Below, one piece after another: positions 9,045-16,002 of a stretch of 64,000 nucleotides of DNA. A model generated the notes under the pieces. That model was not told where the DNA came from and did no database searches. It saw only the letters and a list, made by a program, of their open reading frames with translations. The position numbers and the translations under genes are program-made. Numbering within the stretch: position 1 is the stretch's first letter; the number at the start of each line of letters is the position of its first letter. Source of the stretch: Pseudomonas arcuscaelestis (lineage in GTDB: Bacteria > Pseudomonadota > Gammaproteobacteria > Pseudomonadales > Pseudomonadaceae); the NCBI RefSeq assembly GCF_016881005.1, contig NZ_JACOPV010000023.1, forward strand, positions 22,864 to 86,863, given 5' to 3'.

Positions 9045-9935
9045 TCAGGCGCTAGCGCGCAACTGTACCCAGTGGGCGAGGAATTGTTGCTCCGACTCGC
9101 TGACTTGCTCATCGAGGTAGATCACAAAGCGTACGATTTCCTGGAACAAGTCCTGCGCATCAGTACCCACTTTTTGCGCCATCGCAAAAGCATCCATAAT
9201 AGTCGGCGGCTGCGCGATTAGTTCATCCAGCGCGTTTCTCACTTGGGGTGGAAGCCATTTAGCCCCCATACCCAAGAGTAACTCGTCAATCTGCTCCTGC
9301 TCCTCGCGGCTGACTTTTCCGTCGCACGCGGCACAGGCTTGGGCCACAGCCTGCATAGCAATAAGCATGCGAAAATAGTCGTCGTTGTCCTGGATTCGGG
9401 CGCCTGCTTTTTTCAAGGCCGCTTCGAAGCGCTTTTCGCGCTCCAAGCTCCGCACCTTCTCACGTGCTTCACCGCGCGACTCGGCGTCCATAATTTTGGC
9501 GCTTTCACGGGTTTTACGGGCCGCCCAGAACGCCCCCATTGATGTACCAAAACCACTGACGTAATCACGCGAAGCATCGAAGCTGCCACTGACAACATCA
9601 CGAGTCGAACCATAAGCATCCGAGACAACGTCGACAACTACGTCGGTGGCACTAGAAACTGTATCTCGCGTGGCGTCGAAGGCATCCGAGACCACATCGA
9701 CCACCCTGTCGGCCGCTTCGGACACTGTATCTCGCGACGAGCCATAGGCGTCCGACACCACGTCCGCCACCTTGTCTGCGGTCTCGACCACCGTATCGCG
9801 GGTTGCACCATACGCATCAACAACAACACCTGTAGCCGTGGAGACTGTCCCCACTGTGGCTTCATATGCCTCGGATACGTTTTCAACCACTTTGTCTGCA
9901 GCATGAGAAACCGTGTCGAAAATCCTTCGGAACAT
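9045..9935 (-). CDS. TerB-like protein with a 22-residue repeat region
   Basis: About 296 residues. The N-terminal half (about 8-130) is a tandem array of roughly 22-residue units of the form DTVSEAADRVVDVVSDAYGSTR. It is predicted to be long amphipathic helix, as in apolipoprotein- or LEA-like proteins. A charged helix follows (about 145-180). The C-terminal domain (about 190-296) looks TerB-like, with two acidic loops, ACDGKVSREE and YLDEQVSESE, matching the DxxVSxxE pattern of tellurite-resistance TerB. I choose the ATG at 9935 (MFRRIFDTV), preceded by AAGGA; the GTG at 10013 has no ribosome binding site. First gene of a two-gene operon with the HNH-like protein. No other ter gene is present, so a tellurite-resistance role is not supported. 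Confidence 0.72.
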   Translation of the reverse strand: MFRRIFDTVSHAADKVVENVSEAYEATVGTVSTATGVVVDAYGATRDTVVETADKVADVVSDAYGSSRDTVSEAADRVVDVVSDAFDATRDTVSSATDVVVDVVSDAYGSTRDVVSGSFDASRDYVSGFGTSMGAFWAARKTRESAKIMDAESRGEAREKVRSLEREKRFEAALKKAGARIQDNDDYFRMLIAMQAVAQACAACDGKVSREEQEQIDELLLGMGAKWLPPQVRNALDELIAQPPTIMDAFAMAQKVGTDAQDLFQEIVRFVIYLDEQVSESEQQFLAHWVQLRASA

Positions 9936-10080
9936 ATACGCCAAGTCCTTTTCAGGCTTTAAGAGGACCCAATTCTCATTTTCGCCACGAATGATGTCAA
10001 TATGCCTTACCACTTAGTGGGTCGCGTGCCCGATCGAGCCAAACCCCGCTAAACACGATGGTTTCTGATGGTCTGACGCG

Positions 10081-10281
10081 TTAGGCGTTGCTGTTCTGCT
10101 CGGCCCAGTTGGCGCGGAACTCTTCGCTCAAGGCAAATACTCCGACCTCGAGCTCATCGCCATCAATAGCAGTGGGGTGGCGAGCCAGGTAGTCGACGCG
10201 CTCACCGGCGAGGGCCTGCTGGCCGACGAGGTTTCACTGAAAGCACTGTTCGATGAATTCGTCGACCACCACTAGGAAAGT
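10081..10281 (-). pseudogene. C-terminal remnant of an unidentified gene
   Basis: On the minus strand the frame ending at TAA (10081-10083) reads as a protein-like tail: GERVDYLARHPTAID, then DGDELEVGVFAL and FRANWAEQ. Upstream it meets an in-frame TGA after EFIEQCFQ, while the sequence before that stop (STFLVVVDEFIEQ) still looks coding. This fits a decayed gene with a nonsense mutation, or the tail of a gene cut by an insertion or deletion next to the tRNA. The family is not recognised and the 5' limit is uncertain. Confidence 0.4.
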
Positions 10282-10410
10282 GCTGCTGAAGGTCAATGGG
10301 AGCGTCGGTAGATTCGCGTCGAAGAAGGCACGGCAGCGGACTCGCGTGGCCCGGTGTTGACGATCTTGAAGGGGAAAATCGAATGATGTCCCGAAAAAAT
10401 CCCACACATG

Positions 10411-10438
10411 AAAAAGCCCAACCTGAAAAGATTGGGCT
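10411..10438 (-). terminator. Terminator after tRNA-Pro
   Basis: On the minus strand a 7-bp stem (AGCCCAA/TTGGGCT) is followed by a T-rich run (CTTTTTC), directly downstream of the tRNA-Pro gene. Confidence 0.75.
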
Positions 10439-10454
10439 AATTCATTGAAAATAA

Positions 10455-10531
10455 TGGTCGGGACGGAGTGATTCGAACACTCGACCCCTTGCACCCCATG
10501 CAAGTGCGCTACCGGGCTGCGCTACGCCCCG
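10455..10531 (-). tRNA. tRNA-Pro(GGG)
   Basis: A 77-nt cloverleaf on the minus strand, with acceptor stem CGGGGCG/CGTCCCG, anticodon loop ATGGGGT giving anticodon GGG, T-loop TTCGAAT and encoded CCA. It follows the merR-like gene on the same strand. From general knowledge this tRNA is a common integration point for genomic islands in Pseudomonas, and accessory genes lie immediately past its 3' end here. Confidence 0.96.
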
Positions 10532-10636
10532 ACTGGGCTTGAAGCAATTCCCCTAGTTGCTGAGAACGTTGAAGAATGTACCCTAACCTTTTGAATTATG
10601 GAAGCATTTTTTCCGTAATTCCCGGCCCGATACGGG

Positions 10637-10993
10637 TTACTTCTTCAGCACCACTAACACGTCTTCCAGTTCGACAATCATCTGTCGAATCAGTTGTTTG
10701 TACTGAGTGGTGTCGTCCCTGGCTTCATCGCCAGAGAGGCGCAAGCGCGCCCCGCCGATGGTGAAGCCCTGGTCGTACAGCAGCGCGCGGATCTGGCGGA
10801 TCATCAGCACGTCCTGGCGCTGATAGTACCGTCGATTACCGCGGCGCTTTACCGGGTTGAGTTGCGGGAACTCCTGCTCCCAGTAGCGGAGCACGTGCGG
10901 TTTTACCGCACAAAGCTCGCTTACCTCACCAATGGTGAAGTAGCGTTTGCCTGGAATCGGCGGAAGCTCGTCGTTATGACTTGGTTCCAGCAT
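10637..10993 (-). CDS. MerR-family transcriptional regulator
   Basis: 118 residues with an N-terminal winged helix-turn-helix of MerR type (YFTIGEVSELCAVKPHVLRY then WEQEF, RRYYQRQDV) and a short C-terminal helix. It lacks the cysteine cluster of metal sensors. The start at 10993 (MLEPSHND) overlaps the end of ihfA by 20 bp, as in other Pseudomonas, where this gene always follows ihfA. The regulated genes and effector are unknown. Confidence 0.92.
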   Translation of the reverse strand: MLEPSHNDELPPIPGKRYFTIGEVSELCAVKPHVLRYWEQEFPQLNPVKRRGNRRYYQRQDVLMIRQIRALLYDQGFTIGGARLRLSGDEARDDTTQYKQLIRQMIVELEDVLVVLKK

Positions 10994-11276
10994 AGGCCTC
11001 AACTCGGGCTTTCAACTTCTGCCCTGGACGAAAGGTGACGACTCGACGCGCCGTGATCGGGATCTCTTCCCCCGTCTTGGGGTTGCGGCCCGGCCGCTGG
11101 CGCTTGTCACGCAGGTCAAAATTGCCGAATCCGGACAATTTGACTTGCTCGTTGTCTTCTAGAGCGTGCCTGATTTCCTCAAAGAACAGCTCAACCAATT
11201 CCTTGGCTTCACGCTTGTTCAGGCCCAGCTCCTCGTACAGCCGTTCGGCCATCTCAGCTTTCGTCAGAGCACCCAT
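10974..11276 (-). CDS. ihfA: Integration host factor subunit alpha
   Basis: 100 residues, the usual length. It carries the DNABII signature (GFGNFDLRDKRQRPGRNPKT) and the beta-arm with the intercalating proline. As a heterodimer with IhfB it bends DNA sharply at specific sites and shapes recombination, replication and sigma-54 promoters. It begins 3 bp after the pheT stop, so it is translated from the pheST transcript, the same layout as in E. coli. Confidence 0.98.
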   Translation of the reverse strand: MGALTKAEMAERLYEELGLNKREAKELVELFFEEIRHALEDNEQVKLSGFGNFDLRDKRQRPGRNPKTGEEIPITARRVVTFRPGQKLKARVEAYAGTKS

Positions 11277-11279
11277 ACG

Positions 11280-13655
11280 CTATTTCCTTAACGTGGTGTT
11301 CAACCTTTGTTCGAGCGAGGTGAGGATGTTTTGTGTCGCTGTGTTCACCTCTTCATCATTAAGAGTGCGCGACGGATGCTGCCAGGTCAAGCCTACGGCA
11401 AGGCTTTTTCTATCAGGATCAATACCTTTACCCTGATAAACATCAAACAGCCTGAGGTCTGTAAGCCATTCGCCTGCATTGTCACGAATTACTTCAAGCA
11501 CCGAGCTCGAAGCAACATCATGTCCTGCCACCAAGGCCAGGTCACGGCGCACTTCCGGGAATTTCGACAGCTCGCTGAACTTCGGCAAGCGGCCATCGGC
11601 AACTTCACCCAGTACCAGCTCGAAGACGAATACAGGACGGTCTAGACCCAGGGTCTTGGCAAGCTCAGGGTGGATAGCCCCTAAGTAACCTACCTCACGA
11701 CCCCCACGCTCAATACGGGCAGTTTGACCTGGGTGCAAGGCCGGGTGCTTGCCAGGAACGAAGCTGAACTCGGCGAGCGAGCCAGAGAAGCCCAGAACAG
11801 CTTCAACGTCGGCTTTAACATCAAAGAAGTCGATGGTGTCGCGACTGTTCGCCCAGCCTTCCGGCAGACGGCTGCCACACACCACGCCCGCAAGCATAGG
11901 CTCCTGTTTGAGGTCACCCAACTGGCCAACGAAACGCAGGCCGCTTTCAAACAGGCGTACACGATCCTGCTGACGGTTGAGGTTGTGCTGCAGCGATTTG
12001 ACCAGGCCTGGCCACAACGAGGCGCGCATGGCCGCCATATCGCTGGAGATCGGATTGGCCAGCAGCAGTGGCTCCACGCCTGGCGTGAACAGTTCGAACA
12101 GTTTCGGATCGATGAAGCTATAGGTGATCGCCTCCTGGTAGCCGCGAGCAACCAGCAAACGGCGCAAGGCTGGCAGTTCACCACGGGCTTCAGCCTTGGC
12201 TTGCGGGGCCAGGCGAGCTTGCGGATAACGAACCGGTAGACGGTTGTAGCCGTACAAACGGGCCAACTCTTCGATCAGGTCGACCTCAAGGCTGATGTCG
12301 AAGCGATGGCTTGGTACTTCCACCTGCCACTGCCCTTCTCCAGCGGTGGTCTTCAGGCCCAGGCCGTTGAGCAGTTGCTCGACCTCAATGCCAGCCATTT
12401 CCATGCCCAGCATTTGGCTCAAGCGTTCGGCGCGCAGGGTGATCGGCGCAACCTTCGGCAAGTGCTCTTCGCTGGTGACATCGACCACAGGACCGGCTTC
12501 GCCGCCGACAATCTCCAGCAGCAGCGCAGTCGCACGCTCGATGGCCTCGCGAGCCAGTTGCGAGTCAACGCCACGCTCGTAGCGGTGCGATGCATCGGTG
12601 TGCAGGCCGTATGAACGCGCCTTACCAGCAACCGAGATCGGTTCGAAGAAGGCGCTTTCGAGGAAGATGTCACGGGTGGTGTCGGATACACCGCTGTGCT
12701 CGCCACCCATGACGCCGGCGATGGCCAGGGCACGAGAGTGGTCAGCAATAACCAGGGTATCGCTACGCAGTGCCACTTCCTGACCATCGAGCAGAACGAG
12801 CTTCTCGCCCTCCTCGGCCATGCGCACACGGATACCGCCGTTGATTTCGGCGAGATCAAAGGCGTGCATCGGCTGGCCCAGTTCGAGCATCACATAGTTG
12901 GTGATGTCGACAGCCGCGTCGATGCTGCGTACGTCGGAGCGACGCAGACGCTCAACCATCCACAGCGGGGTTGGGCGCGACAGGTCGACATTGCGGATAA
13001 CACGACCCAGGTAACGTGGGCAGGCTGCGGGCGCCAGAACTTCAACCGGACGCACTTCATCATGGACGGCGGCAACGGCCGGCACGGCCAGGCGAGTGAC
13101 CGGCACGTCGTACAAGGCACCTACGTCACGCGCCAGACCCGCCACCGACAGGCAGTCGCCCCGGTTAGGGGTCAAGCCGATCTCGATGCTGGCGTCGTCC
13201 AGATCCAGGTACACGCGAATGTCTTCGCCCACCGGTGCATCAGCTGCCAGTTCCAACAGGCCGTCATTCTCTTCGCTGATCTGCAGTTCTGCAGCCGAGC
13301 ACAGCATGCCGTTGGACTCAACGCCACGCAGTTTGGCCTTCTTGATTTTGAAATCGCCCGGCAGCTCGGCACCAATCATGGCGAACGGGATCTTCAGGCC
13401 AGGGCGCACGTTAGGCGCGCCACACACTACCTGGAAAGTCTCGCTGCCGCTGCTGACCTGGCACACGCGCAACTTGTCAGCATCGGGATGTTGTTCGGTG
13501 CTCAGCACCTCACCCACGATGATGCCGCTGAACTGGCCGGCAGCCGGCGTTACGCTGTCGACTTCAAGGCCGGCCATCGAAAGACGAGCAACCAGCTCGT
13601 CTCGGGATACCTGCGGGTTTACCCAACCGCGCAGCCATTTTTCACTGAATTTCAT
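11280..13655 (-). CDS. pheT: Phenylalanyl-tRNA synthetase beta subunit
   Basis: 791 residues, the family's usual length. An N-terminal tRNA-binding (EMAP-like) domain lies at about 40-150, the B3/B4 editing region at about 210-390, a B5 DNA-binding-like domain at about 400-475, a catalytic-like core at 480-680, and the C-terminal ferredoxin-fold anticodon-binding domain at about 698-790. With PheS it forms the alpha2-beta2 enzyme charging tRNA-Phe, and this subunit removes mischarged Tyr. It lies 36 bp after pheS. The long plus-strand frame across it (12696-14402) is an antisense shadow. Confidence 0.98.
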   Translation of the reverse strand: MKFSEKWLRGWVNPQVSRDELVARLSMAGLEVDSVTPAAGQFSGIIVGEVLSTEQHPDADKLRVCQVSSGSETFQVVCGAPNVRPGLKIPFAMIGAELPGDFKIKKAKLRGVESNGMLCSAAELQISEENDGLLELAADAPVGEDIRVYLDLDDASIEIGLTPNRGDCLSVAGLARDVGALYDVPVTRLAVPAVAAVHDEVRPVEVLAPAACPRYLGRVIRNVDLSRPTPLWMVERLRRSDVRSIDAAVDITNYVMLELGQPMHAFDLAEINGGIRVRMAEEGEKLVLLDGQEVALRSDTLVIADHSRALAIAGVMGGEHSGVSDTTRDIFLESAFFEPISVAGKARSYGLHTDASHRYERGVDSQLAREAIERATALLLEIVGGEAGPVVDVTSEEHLPKVAPITLRAERLSQMLGMEMAGIEVEQLLNGLGLKTTAGEGQWQVEVPSHRFDISLEVDLIEELARLYGYNRLPVRYPQARLAPQAKAEARGELPALRRLLVARGYQEAITYSFIDPKLFELFTPGVEPLLLANPISSDMAAMRASLWPGLVKSLQHNLNRQQDRVRLFESGLRFVGQLGDLKQEPMLAGVVCGSRLPEGWANSRDTIDFFDVKADVEAVLGFSGSLAEFSFVPGKHPALHPGQTARIERGGREVGYLGAIHPELAKTLGLDRPVFVFELVLGEVADGRLPKFSELSKFPEVRRDLALVAGHDVASSSVLEVIRDNAGEWLTDLRLFDVYQGKGIDPDRKSLAVGLTWQHPSRTLNDEEVNTATQNILTSLEQRLNTTLRK

Positions 13656-13691
13656 CCTGCTCTCCTGAAAGATTCGTTACGGGTGCGCGAC

Positions 13692-14708
13692 CTAGCGAAA
13701 TTGCGCAAGGAACCGCAAGTCGTTGTCGAAGAACAGGCGCAAATCGTTGACGCCGTAACGCAGCATGGCCAGGCGCTCGGCACCCATGCCGAAGGCAAAG
13801 CCCTGGAACTCTTCCGGATCAATGCCAGACATGCGCAGCACGTTCGGGTGAACCATGCCGCAACCCATGACTTCCAGCCAGCCGGTCTGCTTACACACGC
13901 GGCAACCTTTGCCGCTGCACATCACGCACTGGATGTCGACTTCAGCCGAAGGCTCGGTGAAGGGGAAGAAGGACGGACGGAAGCGTACCGCCAGTTCCTT
14001 TTCGAAGAACACCCGCAGGAACTCTTCGATGGTGCCTTTGAGATCGGCGAAATTGATGTCGCGATCGATCAGCAGGCCTTCGACCTGGTGAAACATCGGC
14101 GAGTGGGTCAGGTCCGAGTCGCAGCGATAAACGCGGCCCGGGCAAACAATGCGGATTGGCGGCTGGCTGGACTCCATGGTCCGCACCTGCACCGGCGAGG
14201 TGTGGGTACGCAGCAGCATGTTGGCATTGAAGTAGAAGGTGTCATGCATTGCCCGGGCCGGGTGGTGGCCGGGAATGTTGAGCGCTTCGAAGTTGTGGTA
14301 GTCGTCTTCAACCTCAGGGCCTTCGGCAATGCCGTAGCCAATGTGGGTGAAGAACTGCTCGATGCGCTCCAGCGTACGGGTGATCGGATGCAGACCGCCT
14401 GAGGTCTGGCCACGGCCCGGCAAGGTCACATCAATGCATTCGGCAGCCAGACGGGCGCTGAGTTCGGCTTCTTCGAAAGCAGCCTTGCGCGCGTTGAGCA
14501 CCTCGGTGACGCGTTCCTTGGCGTCGTTGATCAGCGCGCCCACTTTCGGCCGCTCTTCGGCAGGCATGTTGCCCAGGGTCTTCATCACCTGAGTCAGTTC
14601 GCCTTTCTTGCCAAGGAATTGAACCCGGATCTGTTCCAGGGCATTGATGTCTTCAGCGCGTTCCACGGCCTCCAGGGCTTGGGAGACCAGCGCGTCCAGG
14701 TTTTCCAT
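13692..14708 (-). CDS. pheS: Phenylalanyl-tRNA synthetase alpha subunit
   Basis: 338 residues. An N-terminal coiled coil binds tRNA. The class II catalytic core follows, with motif 2 (FHQVEGLLIDRDINFADLKG), the Phe-pocket region, and motif 3 (GFAFGMGAERLAMLRYGV) near the C terminus. It makes Phe-tRNA with PheT. It is preceded by a perfect 14-bp hairpin that could act as terminator or attenuator between rplT and pheS. Confidence 0.98.
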   Translation of the reverse strand: MENLDALVSQALEAVERAEDINALEQIRVQFLGKKGELTQVMKTLGNMPAEERPKVGALINDAKERVTEVLNARKAAFEEAELSARLAAECIDVTLPGRGQTSGGLHPITRTLERIEQFFTHIGYGIAEGPEVEDDYHNFEALNIPGHHPARAMHDTFYFNANMLLRTHTSPVQVRTMESSQPPIRIVCPGRVYRCDSDLTHSPMFHQVEGLLIDRDINFADLKGTIEEFLRVFFEKELAVRFRPSFFPFTEPSAEVDIQCVMCSGKGCRVCKQTGWLEVMGCGMVHPNVLRMSGIDPEEFQGFAFGMGAERLAMLRYGVNDLRLFFDNDLRFLAQFR

Positions 14709-14727
14709 GTACAGACTCCAGATACAA

Positions 14728-14759
14728 AATAGGGGAAGAGCGCAGGCTCTTCCCCTATT
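14728..14759 (-). terminator. Hairpin between rplT and pheS (terminator or attenuator)
   Basis: A perfect 14-bp stem (AATAGGGGAAGAGC and its complement, 4-base loop) is followed on the minus strand by TTTTG. The position fits either the end of the infC-rpmI-rplT transcript or a pheST attenuator as known in E. coli. I did not find a convincing Phe-rich leader peptide in the 50 bp before it. Confidence 0.75.
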
Positions 14760-14810
14760 AAGACGTTAACACCTGGCGCCGGAAATGACGCCGGGTGATT
14801 GTCGGGGTAC

Positions 14811-15167
14811 TTAAGCCAGCGAGGCTTTAGCTTTCTCGACAATCGCAGCAAACGCCGCTTTTTCGTTCACTGCCAGATCAGCCAGAACCTTACGGTCGAT
14901 TTCGATCGACGCTTTTTTCAGGCCAGCGATCAGGCGGCTGTAGGACAGACCGTTGATACGCGCACCAGCGTTGATACGAGCGATCCACAGAGCGCGGAAC
15001 TGACGTTTTTTCTGACGACGGTCGCGGTAGGCGTATTGGCCTGCCTTGATGACCGCTTGCTTGGCAACACGGAATACGCGCGAGCGTGCACCGTAGTAAC
15101 CTTTAGCCAGTTTCAGAATTTTCTTGTGACGCTTACGAGCGATGACGCCACGCTTTACACGAGCCAT
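14811..15167 (-). CDS. rplT: 50S ribosomal protein L20
   Basis: 118 residues, the family length, highly basic N-terminal half (ARVKRGVIARKRHKKILKLA) that threads into 23S rRNA, and a compact C-terminal globular part. It is needed for early 50S assembly and in other bacteria represses its own operon by binding the rpmI leader. It is co-transcribed with infC and rpmI. Confidence 0.98.
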   Translation of the reverse strand: MARVKRGVIARKRHKKILKLAKGYYGARSRVFRVAKQAVIKAGQYAYRDRRQKKRQFRALWIARINAGARINGLSYSRLIAGLKKASIEIDRKVLADLAVNEKAAFAAIVEKAKASLA

Positions 15168-15196
15168 GAGTAACTTCCTCTATCTAGATCCAAAAA

Positions 15197-15391
15197 TTAA
15201 CGAAGGCGCAGCATGCGCTCGACTTTTGCCACGTCCGACGGGTGCAGCAAGCTGCTACCACGAAGTTGACGCTTACGCTTAGTCGACATTTTGGTCAGGA
15301 TGTGGCTCTTGAAAGCGTGTTTGTGCTTGATGCCGTTAGCCGTTTTCAAGAAACGCTTGGCTGCACCGCTTTTGGTTTTCATTTTTGGCAT
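15197..15391 (-). CDS. rpmI: 50S ribosomal protein L35
   Basis: 64 residues, very basic, matching the L35 family from its N-terminal KTKSGAAKRF to the C-terminal DVAKVERML. It binds 23S rRNA in the large subunit. It lies between infC and rplT as in nearly all bacteria. Confidence 0.98.
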   Translation of the reverse strand: MPKMKTKSGAAKRFLKTANGIKHKHAFKSHILTKMSTKRKRQLRGSSLLHPSDVAKVERMLRLR

Positions 15392-15451
15392 GTTCGGATA
15401 CTCCGCATTCAGTTGATAAACATAACCGCAAGGCCTGCCGTGCCCTGGTGG

Positions 15452-16000
15452 TTATTTCTTTTTCTTGGGGGCGATGACCATCAAAAGCTGGCGTCCTTCC
15501 ATCTTCGGATGCTGTTCGACGGTTCCGTATTCGGCAAGATCAGCTTCGATCCGCTTCAACAGTTCCATACCCAGCTCCTGGTGGGCCATCTCACGACCAC
15601 GGAATCTCAGAGAGATTTTGGTCTTGTCCCCATCACTAAGGAAACGTACCAGGTTGCGTAGTTTTACCTGGTAATCCCCTTCCTCCGTCCCTGGACGAAA
15701 CTTGATTTCTTTGATCTGGATGACTTTCTGGTTCTTCTTCGCCGCGGCCTGCTGCTTCTTCTTTTCGAACAGGCTCTTGCCGTAATCCATGACTTTGCAG
15801 ACAGGAGGTACAGCATCAGCAGAAATTTCTACCAGGTCCAGCTTCGCTTCTTCAGCGATACGAAGCGCTTCACCAATCGAGACGATGCCCAACTGCTCGC
15901 CGTCAACGCCAATTAACCGAACCTCGAGTGCCGAGATATTCTCGTTGATCGGGGCCTTCGGTACAGCTCGTTTGTCTTGTCTCATATCACGCTTAATAAT
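15452..16000 (-). CDS. infC: Translation initiation factor IF-3
   Basis: About 182 residues. The N-terminal domain (INENISALEVRLIG) and C-terminal domain (FRPGTEEGDYQVK, LRFRGREMAHQELG, C-terminal APKKKK) are joined by a basic helix. It prevents 30S-50S joining and proofreads initiator tRNA and start codon. The first ATG in the frame is at 15985, but three consecutive ATT codons lie just upstream (16003, 16000, 15997) behind GGAG at 16009-16006. infC in other bacteria starts at ATT, which lets IF-3 repress its own synthesis, so I choose 16000 by spacing. The start nearly touches the thrS stop. Confidence 0.95.
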   Translation of the reverse strand: MIKRDMRQDKRAVPKAPINENISALEVRLIGVDGEQLGIVSIGEALRIAEEAKLDLVEISADAVPPVCKVMDYGKSLFEKKKQQAAAKKNQKVIQIKEIKFRPGTEEGDYQVKLRNLVRFLSDGDKTKISLRFRGREMAHQELGMELLKRIEADLAEYGTVEQHPKMEGRQLLMVIAPKKKK

Positions 16001-16002
16001 AA

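Larger units (their letters stand above)
10014..10454. other. Gap between accessory genes and tRNA-Pro
   Basis: It holds the decayed coding remnant listed separately and the tRNA terminator. I looked for a second copy of the tRNA 3' end (an attachment site) here and further left and did not find one. Confidence 0.5.

Noticed and set aside
9045..9935. Tellurite-resistance operon gene terB
   Set aside because: The C-terminal domain is TerB-like, but the repeat region and lack of terZACDE neighbours argue against a ter operon; the TerC gene is 25 kb away.
12696..14402. 568-codon plus-strand frame opposite pheT and pheS
   Set aside because: Antisense shadow of two certain genes; no family resemblance, caused by codon bias.
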